Shown: positions 16,507-24,596, counted from the stretch's first letter. The stretch: 64,000 nucleotides of DNA from Streptomyces spinosisporus (GCF_022698145.1 NZ_JALDAX010000001.1:620001-684000), one strand, 5' to 3'. Notes: generated from the letters alone by a model not told the origin. A program made the numbers and translations.

Positions 16507-17049
16507 TCAGCCCGCGCTTTCCGCGAACACGCGCACGAACGCGTCGCAGAACGCCTTGAGGTCGTCCGGCTTGCGGCTGGTGACCAGCTTGTTGCTGCCG
16601 TGGTCGCAGATCCTGACCTGCTCGTCGACCCAGGTGCCGCCCGCGTTCTTGATGTCGGTCCGCAGACTCGGCCAGGAAGTGAGCACCCGGCCGCGGACCA
16701 CGTCCGCCTCCACCAGCGTCCACGGGGCGTGGCAGATCGCGGCGACCGGCCGGCCCCCGTCGAAGAACTCCCGGACGAACGACACGGCCTTGTCGTCCAT
16801 GCGCAGGAAGTCCGGATTGGCCACACCGCCCGGCAGGACGAGCCCGCCGAAGGAGGACGCCGAGGCCTCGCCCACGACCTCGTCCACCGGGAACGTGTCC
16901 GCCTTGTCGAGGTGGTCGAAGGCCTGGATCCGGCCGGACTTCGTCGACACGAGCACGGGCTCGTGACCGGCGTCCTTCACGGCCTGCCAGGGTTCGGTGA
17001 GCTCGACCTGCTCCACGCCCTCGGGTGCTGTCAGAAATGCGATACGCAT
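16507..17049 (-). CDS. DJ-1/PfpI family protein (type 1 glutamine amidotransferase-like)
   Basis: A 180-residue PfpI/YhbO-type protein. The nucleophile elbow is AAICHAPWTL (Cys near residue 108) with the adjacent His, the glutamate is in the N-terminal part of the pocket (EVVGEASASSFGGLVLPGGVANPDFLR), and GS(S)NKLVTSRKPDDL follows. Members are stress proteins reported as deglycases, proteases or chaperones. The gene is last in the DUF2795-CBS-PfpI group on the minus strand and has a 16-bp triple repeat in its leader. A GAAGGGA sequence serves as ribosome site. Confidence 0.85.
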   Translation of the reverse strand: MRIAFLTAPEGVEQVELTEPWQAVKDAGHEPVLVSTKSGRIQAFDHLDKADTFPVDEVVGEASASSFGGLVLPGGVANPDFLRMDDKAVSFVREFFDGGRPVAAICHAPWTLVEADVVRGRVLTSWPSLRTDIKNAGGTWVDEQVRICDHGSNKLVTSRKPDDLKAFCDAFVRVFAESAG

Positions 17050-17069
17050 GGTGTTCGACGTCCCTTCCT

Positions 17070-17117
17070 CGCGTCCTTCTCGTCTCGCGTCCTTCTCGTC
17101 TCGCGTCCTTCTCGTCT
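17070..17117. repeat. three exact 16-bp tandem repeats in the leader of the PfpI gene
   Basis: The unit cgcgtccttctcgtct is repeated exactly at 17070-17085, 17086-17101 and 17102-17117. It lies in the 104-base gap between the CBS-domain gene stop and the PfpI ATG. On the transcribed strand it reads as purine-rich AGACGAGAAGGACGCG units, each containing an AAGGA Shine-Dalgarno-like core. Confidence 0.9.
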
Positions 17118-17153
17118 CTCTCGGCTCTCCGGGCCTTCTCGGCGTGCCTCGCC

Positions 17154-17585
17154 TCACCGGGCGTCCCGGTCGGCGGGTTCGGCGCGGCTGATCTGCGCGA
17201 GCGCCGAGTCCGGGTCCTGCGCCTCGGCCAGGTCACCGAGGCTCACCATCCCCACCGGCAGCCCGTCCTCCACGACGGGCAGCCGCCGGACCGCGTGGGT
17301 GCGCATGAGCGCCACGGCGGCCCCGACGGGATCGTCGGGCGCCAGCAGCACCGGATCGCGGGTGCACACGGACTCCGCGCTGACCACCGCCGGATCGTCA
17401 CCGTCCGCGACCGCTCGTACGGTGATGTCACGGTCCGTGAGCACCCCGACGACCTGCTGCCCGTCGGCCACCACCACATCGCCGATGTCCTGGGAGCGCA
17501 TGAGCTGCGCCGCCTCGACGAGGGACGCGTCCGGGCGGACGGCGACGACCCCGGGAGTCATCACCTCCCTGACGAAATCGGCCAT
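17154..17585 (-). CDS. CBS-domain-pair protein
   Basis: A 143-residue protein made of two CBS domains: MTPGVVAVRPDASLVEAAQLMRSQDIGDVVVADGQQVVGVLTDRDITVRAVADG and CTRDPVLLAPDDPVGAAVALMRTHAVRRLPVVEDGLPVGMVSLGDLA. Stand-alone CBS pairs (the Hrp1/Rv2626-like stress proteins of actinomycetes) bind adenine nucleotides as sensors. The ATG overlaps the stop of the upstream DUF2795 gene (TGATG); a GTG three bases earlier is possible. Probably expressed with its neighbours from the SigB-type promoter at 18017-18041. Confidence 0.88.
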   Translation of the reverse strand: MADFVREVMTPGVVAVRPDASLVEAAQLMRSQDIGDVVVADGQQVVGVLTDRDITVRAVADGDDPAVVSAESVCTRDPVLLAPDDPVGAAVALMRTHAVRRLPVVEDGLPVGMVSLGDLAEAQDPDSALAQISRAEPADRDAR

Positions 17586-17983
17586 CACCGCGAGCCCTTC
17601 GGGACGTTCCCGGGGCGGGTCAGCGCCTTCGTCAGCTCCTGCACGTTCGCATAGCGGTCCGTACGGGGCAGCCGCCCCAGGGCCTCGACGAGGACGTCGG
17701 GGGCGTTCTTGCGGCGCAGCACGCCCGTCAGCTCACGGGGACCCGCGGGGAAGGAGCTGCGGCCGAGGATCCGGGCCAGTTCCAGCCGTACCGTCTCGAA
17801 CGACGCCCCGGATCCTCCCGGCGCCACCGGACCGCCCGCGACCTGCGGGTCGTCGTCGGCGACGGGCTCCGGGTCGTGCCACTCCTCCGCCCGCGTGGGG
17901 TGCCCGGAACGGAGCAGTCCCTGCAGTTCGTGCTTCATCTCCTCGTCGCGGTGGACGCTCAGCCGGTCATTGCCTCGCTGCAT
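17585..17983 (-). CDS. DUF2795-type protein
   Basis: A 132-residue soluble protein. The C-terminal half (ARILGRSSFPAGPRELTGVLRRKNAPDVLVEALGRLPRTDRYANVQELTKAL) has the spacing of DUF2795, a small helical domain common in actinomycete stress-linked genes. The N-terminal half is polar (DRLSVHRDEEMKHELQGLLRSGHPTRAEEWHDPEP). I chose the ATG at 17983 because GGAGAAAGAC lies just upstream; the open frame runs further but with no start signal. First gene of the group, 33 bases after a SigB-type -10 element. Confidence 0.72.
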   Translation of the reverse strand: MQRGNDRLSVHRDEEMKHELQGLLRSGHPTRAEEWHDPEPVADDDPQVAGGPVAPGGSGASFETVRLELARILGRSSFPAGPRELTGVLRRKNAPDVLVEALGRLPRTDRYANVQELTKALTRPGNVPKGSR

Positions 17984-18016
17984 GTCTTTCTCCAGATCTT
18001 CCGGGGTCCGCACCGC

Positions 18017-18041
18017 GTACCCGATGACCGGAGGCCGACAC
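18017..18041 (-). promoter_or_regulatory. SigB-type promoter for the DUF2795-CBS-PfpI genes
   Basis: On the minus strand GTGT (18041-18038), a 15-base spacer and GGGTAC (18022-18017) match GNNT-N14-16-GGGTAY exactly. The DUF2795 ATG begins 33 bases downstream. Confidence 0.6.
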
Positions 18042-18113
18042 CGCGTTTGCCGATCGTGCGGCAGGAAACTCGGAGGGGGCCTCCCACAAGCAGGACCTGG
18101 GGAAGGACGTGCC

Positions 18114-18302
18114 ATGGCACTGCTCGCGGTGATCATCCCGATTCTGATGCTCGGCGTGGTGCTGGCTCTGGGCCGCTACGAGGAACTGCTGCTCCCGCGC
18201 GGACCGGACGACGGCGACCGGGACGCCCTGCAGCCTCCCGGCCCCGTCGCCCCCGCGGTCACTTCCCGCGGTGGGGCAGAAACTCCTGCACCTTTGCCTT
18301 GA
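18114..18302 (+). CDS. small single-span membrane protein
   Basis: A 62-residue protein beginning MALLAVIIPILMLGVVLALGRYEELLLP, a single hydrophobic segment at residues 2-20, then a polar proline-rich tail. GGAAGGA lies seven bases before the ATG, which supports translation. Its last 44 bases overlap the 3' end of the convergent ThDP-enzyme gene. Function unknown; a similar N terminus occurs in small Streptomyces proteins. Confidence 0.55.
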   Translation: MALLAVIIPILMLGVVLALGRYEELLLPRGPDDGDRDALQPPGPVAPAVTSRGGAETPAPLP

Positions 18303-20049
18303 ACCCCTGCTTGACCATGCCGGCGCGGTCCGCGTCCCCCTTGAGGATCGAGGCGGCCGTGGCCTCCATCTGCTCCCAGGTGGCGTGCGGCGGGATCGGC
18401 GGGACCGCCGGGTCGGTGAGGAACTCGATCACCGCCGGACCGTCCGCCTCGAGCCCCGCGCGCCAGCCCGCCTCGACGTCCTCGGGCTTCTCCACCCGCA
18501 CCCCGGTCAGCCCGAGGGAACGGGCGAACGCGGCGTACTGCACGTCCGGCAGCTCCTGCGAGGGCAGGAAGGACGGGGCGCCCTCCATGGCCCGCATCTC
18601 CCAGGTCACCTGGTTGAGATCGCGATTGTTGAACACGGCGACGACCAGTCGCGGGTCCTCCCACAGATCGCGGTACTTGGCCGCCGTGATCATCTCCGCC
18701 AGACCGTTCATCTGCATCGCGCCGTCCCCGACCAGCGCGATCGCGGGCCGGTCCGGGTGGGCGAACTTCGCGCCGATCGCGTACGGCACCCCGGGCCCCA
18801 TCGTCGCCAGCGTGCCGGAGAGCGAGGAGCGCATGCCGGGCCGCATCGTCAGATGCCGGGCGTACCAGTTGGCCGCGGAACCCGAGTCGGCGGTGATGAT
18901 CGCGTTCTGCGGCAGCAGCGCGTCCAGCGCATGCGTGACGTACTCCGGATTGATCGGGTCCGCGGACTGCTGCGCCCGCCGCTCCATCACCTCGCGCCAG
19001 CGCGCGACGTTGTCGCAGATGGTGTCGTACCACTCGGGTCCCCGGTCCTCGCCGATCAGCGGGATCAGCTGCTGCAGGGTCGCCTTGGCGTCGCCGACGA
19101 GATTGACCTCGTAGGGATAACGCATCCCGACCATGTGCGGATCGATGTCGATCTGCACGGCGCGCGCCTTGCCGAAGTCCGGCAGGAACTGGCTGTACGG
19201 GAAGGAGGAACCGATGGTCAGCAGGGTGTCGCAGTCCCGCATCAGCTCGTACGACGGACGGGTGCCCAGCAGCCCGATCGAGCCGGTGACATAGGGGAGT
19301 TCATCGCTCAGGACGTCCTTGCCGAGCAGCGCCTTGGCCACGCCGGCCTTCAGCCGCTGGGCGATCTGCTCCACCTCGGCGCGCGCTCCCGCGGCGCCCT
19401 GGCCGACCAGAATGGCCACCTTGTCACCGGAGTTGAGGATCTCCGCCGCCCGCCGCAGGGACTCCTCGGACGGCACCGCCGTCCAGGAACTGCGGTCCAG
19501 GCTGGAGGGAACCATCTTGAACTCGTGCGTGGGCGGGGAGTAGTCGAGCTCCTGCACATCACCGGGGATGATCAGCGCGGTCGGGCTGCGGCGGGCGTAC
19601 GCGGTGCGGATCGCGCGGTCGAGGACGTTCGGCAGCTGCTCCGGCACCGTCACCGTCTCCACGAAGTCCGAGGCGACGTCCTTGAACAGCGTGTGCAGAT
19701 CCACCTCCTGCTGGTACGAGCCGCCCATCGCGGTGCGGTGCGTCTGACCGACGATCGCGAGCACCGGGACGTGGTCGAGCTTGGCGTCGTACAGACCGTT
19801 GAGCAGATGGATCGCGCCGGGCCCCGAGGTCGCCGCGCACACCCCGAGACGGCCGCTGAACTTGGCGTATCCGACCGCCTCGAACGCCGACATCTCCTCG
19901 TGCCGGGACTGGACGAACCGCGGCTGGTCGTCAGCCCTGCCCCACGCGGCGAGCAGTCCGTTGATGCCGTCGCCGGGATAGCCGAAGACGTGGTCCACCC
20001 CCCACTCGCGCAGTCGTTGCAGGATGTGGTCGGAGACCTTGACGCTCAT
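18259..20049 (-). CDS. ThDP-dependent enzyme, pyruvate oxidase/dehydrogenase (quinone) type
   Basis: A 596-residue member of the acetolactate synthase/pyruvate oxidase superfamily. The N-terminal Pyr domain has the catalytic glutamate in QSRHEEMSAFEAVGYAK and the signature SGPGAIHLLNGLYDAKLDHVPVLAIVGQ. The central domain has GSSFPYSQFLPDFGKARAVQIDIDPHMVG. The C-terminal PP domain has VGDGAMQMNGLAEMITAAKY with the closing NNRDLNQVTWEMR. The long DPRLVV insertion and lack of a small subunit fit PoxB-like enzymes that turn pyruvate to acetate rather than biosynthetic AHAS, but benzoylformate- or oxalyl-type activity is not excluded. Start is ATG with GGGAGGTCCGCAC upstream. Confidence 0.85.
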   Translation of the reverse strand: MSVKVSDHILQRLREWGVDHVFGYPGDGINGLLAAWGRADDQPRFVQSRHEEMSAFEAVGYAKFSGRLGVCAATSGPGAIHLLNGLYDAKLDHVPVLAIVGQTHRTAMGGSYQQEVDLHTLFKDVASDFVETVTVPEQLPNVLDRAIRTAYARRSPTALIIPGDVQELDYSPPTHEFKMVPSSLDRSSWTAVPSEESLRRAAEILNSGDKVAILVGQGAAGARAEVEQIAQRLKAGVAKALLGKDVLSDELPYVTGSIGLLGTRPSYELMRDCDTLLTIGSSFPYSQFLPDFGKARAVQIDIDPHMVGMRYPYEVNLVGDAKATLQQLIPLIGEDRGPEWYDTICDNVARWREVMERRAQQSADPINPEYVTHALDALLPQNAIITADSGSAANWYARHLTMRPGMRSSLSGTLATMGPGVPYAIGAKFAHPDRPAIALVGDGAMQMNGLAEMITAAKYRDLWEDPRLVVAVFNNRDLNQVTWEMRAMEGAPSFLPSQELPDVQYAAFARSLGLTGVRVEKPEDVEAGWRAGLEADGPAVIEFLTDPAVPPIPPHATWEQMEATAASILKGDADRAGMVKQGFKAKVQEFLPHRGK

Positions 20050-20308
20050 GTGCGGACCTCCCGGGCCTGTGGCGGACGGACTGGCAGTCGTCTACGGGGC
20101 GAGTCACCGCGACCGCCGCCGGAAAACCTGTGCGGGTGTTTGCGACGGGGGTGCGGGGGCAGGCGCAACACCAGTGCTTCGGACAGGAGGCACGTCCGTG
20201 GGAACGGCCCTGCGCCGCCCCGGTCGCGCCTGTCCCGTCCCGAAGGCGCATCCGAACTCCCACGGGGACCGTCCGCCCCAGAGCATCTTCGAGGGAGTTG
20301 CGACGCAC

Positions 20309-21103
20309 ATGCCCACGACAGCGAGCGCGAAGCACCACCCGCACGACGACGCCCCGGACACCGCCGAGGCCTTCCGTACGCTCGTGGGGCTCCCTCCGGG
20401 TCCACAGCGCGACGCACTGCGCGCACGCATCGTCGAGGCCTGGCTGCCCATGGCCGAGCGGCTCGCGGGACGGTTCCGCAGCCGTGGCGAGAGCTACGAG
20501 GACCTGCGGCAGGTCGCGTCCCTCGGCCTGGTCAAGGCCGTGGACCGCTACGACCCCGAACGCGGCAACGCCTTCGAGAGCTACGCCGTGCCCACCATCA
20601 CCGGCGAGATCAAGCGGCACTTCCGCGACCACATGTGGACGCTGCACGTGCCGCGCCGGGTCCAGGACCTGCGCAACCGCGTCCGGTTCGCGGCGCAGGA
20701 ACTCTCCCAGACCACCCCGGGCCACGGGCCCACCGTCGCGGAGATCGCCGCACACGCGGGCATGAGCGAGGAGGACGTCCGGACCGGCCTGGAGGCGCTG
20801 GAGAGCTTCACCGCCCTCTCCCTCGACGCCGAACTGCCCGGCAGCGAGGACGGCTACTCCCTCGGCGACGCCCTCGGCGCGGCCGACCCCGCGCTGGACA
20901 CCGTGGTGGACCGCGAGGCCGTCAAACCGCGGCTCGCGGCGCTGCCCGAGCGGGAGCGGACCATCCTCTACATGCGGTTCTTCGGCGGCATGACGCAGAG
21001 CCGGATCGCCGAGCAGCTGGGCATCTCCCAGATGCACGTGTCCCGGCTGATCAGCCGGTCCTGCACGCGGATGCGGGACCAGATCATGCACGACGTGGCG
21101 TAG
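20309..21103 (+). CDS. SigB/SigF-family RNA polymerase sigma factor
   Basis: A 264-residue group 3 sigma factor. Region 2 covers WLPMAERLAGRFRSRGESYEDLRQVASLGLVKAVDRYDPERGNAFESYAVPTITGEIKRHFRD. Region 3 is RRVQDLRNRVRFAAQELSQTTPGHGPTVAEIAAHAGMSEEDV. Region 4 is LPERERTILYMRFFGGMTQSRIAEQLGISQMHVSRLISRSCTRMRD. No anti-sigma or anti-anti-sigma gene is beside it. By position it resembles SCO6520 (SigK) of S. coelicolor, but that is recollection only. A GTG at 20198 with a perfect AGGAGG seven bases upstream is in frame with no stop and would add 37 residues; I kept the ATG as the conservative start. A strong terminator follows at 21115-21154. Confidence 0.9.
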   Translation: MPTTASAKHHPHDDAPDTAEAFRTLVGLPPGPQRDALRARIVEAWLPMAERLAGRFRSRGESYEDLRQVASLGLVKAVDRYDPERGNAFESYAVPTITGEIKRHFRDHMWTLHVPRRVQDLRNRVRFAAQELSQTTPGHGPTVAEIAAHAGMSEEDVRTGLEALESFTALSLDAELPGSEDGYSLGDALGAADPALDTVVDREAVKPRLAALPERERTILYMRFFGGMTQSRIAEQLGISQMHVSRLISRSCTRMRDQIMHDVA

Positions 21104-21114
21104 GCGGCGCCGTG

Positions 21115-21154
21115 GGGACGTCCGGGCGGGCCGGGTCACCCGCTCGGGCGTCCC
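21115..21154 (+). terminator. terminator after the sigma factor gene
   Basis: A 16-bp continuous stem (21115-21130 with 21139-21154, two G-T pairs) and an 8-base loop begin 12 bases after the sigma factor stop codon and are followed by TTGTC. Confidence 0.65.
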
Positions 21155-21287
21155 TTGTCGCGCGAATGGGGCCCGGCCGCGCGCGCCTCGCGGGGAACGG
21201 GGCTCTGATGGGCTAGGGAGCACGGCCGGGCCATGAAGCGCGGCAAGGGGTGCTCCCGCCACATCGCCCGTCGAAGGAGCCCTCCCC

Positions 21288-22103
21288 ATGCGTTCCACCG
21301 CCCGTGTGCTGTCCGTGGCGGCCCTGGCCAGTGCCACGCTCGGCTTCGCCGCCTCGGCCGCCCTCGCGGACCCGGCCGCGGAGGTCACTCCGAGCACCGT
21401 CTCCCCGGGTGGCAGCGTCACCGTCACGGTCACCTGCGAGCCCACCGGCGGCGAGGCACCCGCCACCATCGACGCCACCTCCGAGGCCTTCGACGAGGGC
21501 ACCGTCCAGCTGCAACGGGTCCCCGGCGCCGACGAGGCCTCCGGCACCTCCTACCGCGGCACCGCCCGGGTCTCCGGCACGGACGACCTCGCGGGCGACG
21601 CCGCGGACGAGGCGGTCCCTGACGAGCCGCCCGCGGACGAGGCCGCCCCGGACGGCGCCCCCGCGGACGAGGCGGCCCCCGGTGCTGCGGCCCCCGACAC
21701 GGCGGCCGAGGAGGTCGCGTGGACCGTCGAGGGCACCTGCCCCGGGGCGCCCGGCGGCAAGGGCAAGGAGTGGAGCGCCACGTTCCACGGCGGCCACGGC
21801 GGTGGGGGAGGCGGCGTCGCCGGCGGAGGTGATGTGCCCGGGGGAGCCGGCCACGTCCCCGGAGGGTCGAGCGACGTCCCCGGCGGATCGAGCCATGTCC
21901 CCGGCGGACCGAGCGACGTCCCCGGAGGCGGCGGGGTCGGAGGCGGAGGCGGCGGGCCGGTCCAGCACGGGGTGCAGGCCGGTGAGGGCGGCACCTTCAC
22001 CGACTCCGTGCCCGCCCTGGTCGCCGGCGGCATCCTGATCGCGGGCGCGCTGGGCGCGGCCGTATACCGGATGTGGCACAGGGGCTCCGTCCCGCGCGGC
22101 TGA
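21288..22103 (+). CDS. secreted/membrane-anchored Gly/Pro-rich protein
   Basis: A 271-residue exported protein. Residues 1-27 form a signal peptide (MRSTARVLSVAALASATLGFAASAALA). Residues 28-95 look like a small beta domain (VTPSTVSPGGSVTVTVTCEP) with a second Cys near residue 147 (EGTCPGAPGG). Between them lies an acidic ADEA/PADEAAPD repeat. Residues about 165-230 are low-complexity glycine with a recurring VPGG unit (DVPGGxxHVPGGSSDVPGG). A transmembrane helix (VPALVAGGILIAGALGAAVYRMW) and a short basic end close the chain. This plan, signal peptide, stalk, membrane anchor, recalls wall-spanning proteins. The function is not recognisable. Confidence 0.7.
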   Translation: MRSTARVLSVAALASATLGFAASAALADPAAEVTPSTVSPGGSVTVTVTCEPTGGEAPATIDATSEAFDEGTVQLQRVPGADEASGTSYRGTARVSGTDDLAGDAADEAVPDEPPADEAAPDGAPADEAAPGAAAPDTAAEEVAWTVEGTCPGAPGGKGKEWSATFHGGHGGGGGGVAGGGDVPGGAGHVPGGSSDVPGGSSHVPGGPSDVPGGGGVGGGGGGPVQHGVQAGEGGTFTDSVPALVAGGILIAGALGAAVYRMWHRGSVPRG

Positions 22104-22212
22104 CGCGCCGCCTGCCGACCCGTGGTGTGACGGGCGCAACCCCGGCGGACGGCCATGGCCCTGCGGCACCCTGGGTACTCGGAGCCCGAGGCACGACTGC
22201 GCGGAGGTACGC

Positions 22213-23460
22213 ATGCGGCGGACGGACCCGGAAGGCCACGGCCCCGTCCGCTACGGGCCACCTCTCCCCGAGGACGGACTGCCCGTGCCGCCCGAACTCG
22301 CCGACGCGCTGACCGCGGCCGCGACACGGTCCGACAGCGAGCCGATCGGCGGCGGACCCGCACTGCTCCAAGCCGCCTGCGGCTACTGGGAGCGGCGCGG
22401 CCTGCCCACCGAGGGCGGCCTCGTGGCGGCGGCTCCCGGCGCCCCCGCCCTGCTGCTCGCCCTGACCGCCGCGCTCGGCGGCGACGTCCTGGTGCCGAGG
22501 CCCTGCGCGGCCTGGTGGGCGCCGTACGCACGCCTGTTGGGAAGACCCGCCTTCCATGTCGCGACGCCCGCCGAGAGCGGTGGCGTCCCGGACCCGTACG
22601 CCCTCCTGGAGACCGTGCGCAGGGTGCGCGCCGAGGGCGGTGACCCGCGGCTGCTCGTCCTGTCGGTCGCCGACGACCCCACGGCCACCGTCGCCCCGCC
22701 CGAGGTGCTGCACGCGTGCGTGGAGGCCGCCGCGGCGGAGGGCCTGCACCTGGTCAGTGACGAGACCTGGCGCGACACCGTGCACGCCCCGCACGACACC
22801 GTGCTGGTCAGCCCCGCCGAGATGCTGCCCGACCGGGTCACCGTCGTCACCGACCTGGCGGGCGCCCTGCTGCCGCCCGGCTGGCCCGCCGCGGTGGCGC
22901 GCTTCCCCGGGGACGAGCCCGGCCGTGCGCTCCACGCGCGCGTGCTCGACGTGCTGACCGCGCTCGGGGCTCATGTCGCCGGACCGGTCGCCGCTCCCGC
23001 CGCCTACGCGCTGGGGGAGCCGGACCCGGTCACCGCGCGGGTGAGCGCCGCCGTACGGCTGCACGCGCGCGTGGCCGCCGCCGTGCACCGGGAGATCGTC
23101 GCGGCGGGCGCGGTGGCCCGGCCCCCGCAGGCCGGCCGTCATCTCTACGCCGACCTCGGCCCGCTGCGCACCGCCCTCGCCGGACACGGAGTGGGCGACG
23201 CACAGGAGTTGGAGGACTTCCTCGCGGCCCGGCTCGGCATGCCCGCGCCCGGCGGACACCGCTTCGGTGACGAACTCGGCGCGCTGCACGTCCGGCTGTC
23301 CACCGGGCCGTTTCTGGGGCATACGGACGAGGAACGCGCGGAATGCCTCACCTCTCCCACGCCGTTGGAACTGCCACACGTGCAACGCGCGTTGATCCAT
23401 GTGAAGTCGGTCTTCGACGATCTCCGCGACGACGCTCAGCGATGGGAGCCTCCTCGATGA
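22213..23460 (+). CDS. aminotransferase class I/II-like protein lacking the PLP lysine
   Basis: A 415-residue fold-type I aminotransferase relative. Recognisable parts are GGGPALLQAACGYWERRGL, AAAPGAPALLLALTAALGGDVLVPRPCAAWWAPYARLLG, SVADDPTATVAPPEVLHACVEAA and the DETWRD block at 183-188 (usually DEIYRD). At the Schiff-base site, where relatives read T-x-L-S-K-x-L...GWR, this protein reads TDLAGALLPPGWP: Gly217 replaces the lysine and Pro225 replaces the phosphate-binding arginine. It therefore should not carry out normal PLP catalysis. Its stop overlaps the start of the following metallo-beta-lactamase gene (ATGA), so the two are translationally coupled. Confidence 0.78.
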   Translation: MRRTDPEGHGPVRYGPPLPEDGLPVPPELADALTAAATRSDSEPIGGGPALLQAACGYWERRGLPTEGGLVAAAPGAPALLLALTAALGGDVLVPRPCAAWWAPYARLLGRPAFHVATPAESGGVPDPYALLETVRRVRAEGGDPRLLVLSVADDPTATVAPPEVLHACVEAAAAEGLHLVSDETWRDTVHAPHDTVLVSPAEMLPDRVTVVTDLAGALLPPGWPAAVARFPGDEPGRALHARVLDVLTALGAHVAGPVAAPAAYALGEPDPVTARVSAAVRLHARVAAAVHREIVAAGAVARPPQAGRHLYADLGPLRTALAGHGVGDAQELEDFLAARLGMPAPGGHRFGDELGALHVRLSTGPFLGHTDEERAECLTSPTPLELPHVQRALIHVKSVFDDLRDDAQRWEPPR

Positions 23461-24569
23461 CGCAACAGTCCGAGTCGACCACCACGAGCACCAGCACCGG
23501 CCCCGGCACGAGCCTGACCACGACCACCACCACCACGACCACGACCGCGACCGGCCAGGCCGGTGCCCCGGCGGCCGGGAAGAGGCTCGCGCCCCCGTTC
23601 CCGCCGCTCGCCGAACCCCGCCCCCTCGGCGAGCACAGGGTGTGGCCGCGGACCTTCCACGACCGTCTGACCGCTCCGCTGCCCGGCCTGAAGTCCATGG
23701 CCCGCTTCGCCCGCGAGGGCTCCGTACGCCCCGACCGCGAGGGCCTCGCCGACATCCCCCGCCTCCCGTACGAACCGGCACCCGTGCCCCGTGTCGACGC
23801 CCGCACGGTCGCCGTCTCCTGGGCGGGGCACGCCAGTTGGGTCGTGCAGATCGGCGGCCTGACCGTCCTCACCGACCCGGTCTGGTCCCGCCGCATCCTC
23901 GGCACCCCCACCCGCATCACCCCGGTCGGCGTCGACTGGGACACGCTGCCGCGCATCGACGCGGTCGTCATCAGCCACAACCACTACGACCACCTGGACG
24001 CGCCCACCCTGCGCCGACTCCCGCGCGCGACCCCGGTGTTCGTACCGGCCGGACTGGGCGCCTGGTTCCGTCGCCGCCGCTTCACCACCATCACCGAGCT
24101 GGACTGGTGGGAGGGGGCCGAACTGGGCGGGGTGCGCTTCGACTTCGTCCCCGCCCACCACTGGTCCAAGCGCACCCTCACCGACACCTGCCGCTCCCTG
24201 TGGGGCGGCTGGGTCCTGACGGCGCCCGACGGCCGGCGTGTCTACTTCGCCGGGGACACGGGCTACGGCCACTGGTTCTCCCGTATCGGCCGCCGCTACC
24301 CGGGCATCGACCTCGCCCTCCTGCCGATCGGCGCCTACGACCCACGGTGGTGGCTCAGCGACGTCCACTGCGACCCGGAGGAGGCGGTGAGGGCGGCCCA
24401 GGACGTCGGCGCCCGGCGGATGGCCCCCATGCACTGGGGCACGTTCGTGCTCTCCGCCGAGCCGGTCCTGGAACCCCTGACACGCGTGCGTGCCGCGTGG
24501 GAGAAGGCCGGCCTGGACCGCGACGACCTGTGGGACCTGCCGATCGGGGGATCACGCGTTCTGGACTAG
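23457..24569 (+). CDS. MBL-fold metallohydrolase, NAPE-PLD/UlaG-like, with Thr-rich N terminus
   Basis: A 370-residue metallo-beta-lactamase-fold protein. The metal motif is SHNHYDH (H174, H176, D178, H179), followed by HHWSKRT, YFAGDTGYG and PMHWGTF for the remaining ligands. The core VSWAGHASWVVQIGGLTVLTDPVWSRR resembles NAPE-phospholipase D-like phosphodiesterases. Residues 8-33 are almost all threonine and serine, ending in ten consecutive Thr, which is unusual and probably a disordered stretch. I chose the ATG overlapping the upstream stop; an ATG 15 bases earlier is also possible. Confidence 0.85.
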   Translation: MTQQSESTTTSTSTGPGTSLTTTTTTTTTTATGQAGAPAAGKRLAPPFPPLAEPRPLGEHRVWPRTFHDRLTAPLPGLKSMARFAREGSVRPDREGLADIPRLPYEPAPVPRVDARTVAVSWAGHASWVVQIGGLTVLTDPVWSRRILGTPTRITPVGVDWDTLPRIDAVVISHNHYDHLDAPTLRRLPRATPVFVPAGLGAWFRRRRFTTITELDWWEGAELGGVRFDFVPAHHWSKRTLTDTCRSLWGGWVLTAPDGRRVYFAGDTGYGHWFSRIGRRYPGIDLALLPIGAYDPRWWLSDVHCDPEEAVRAAQDVGARRMAPMHWGTFVLSAEPVLEPLTRVRAAWEKAGLDRDDLWDLPIGGSRVLD

Positions 24570-24596
24570 GACTTGCCCTGGATCGCGGGCGCCGTC

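Noticed and set aside
18271..21216. A 981-codon open frame on the plus strand opposite the ThDP enzyme
   Set aside because: It runs antisense to a gene with clear ThDP motifs and through the sigma-factor region in the wrong frame; its protein has no recognisable domain.
22173..22178. GGGTAC before the aminotransferase-like gene as a SigB-type -10
   Set aside because: No GNNT at the required 14-16 bases upstream.
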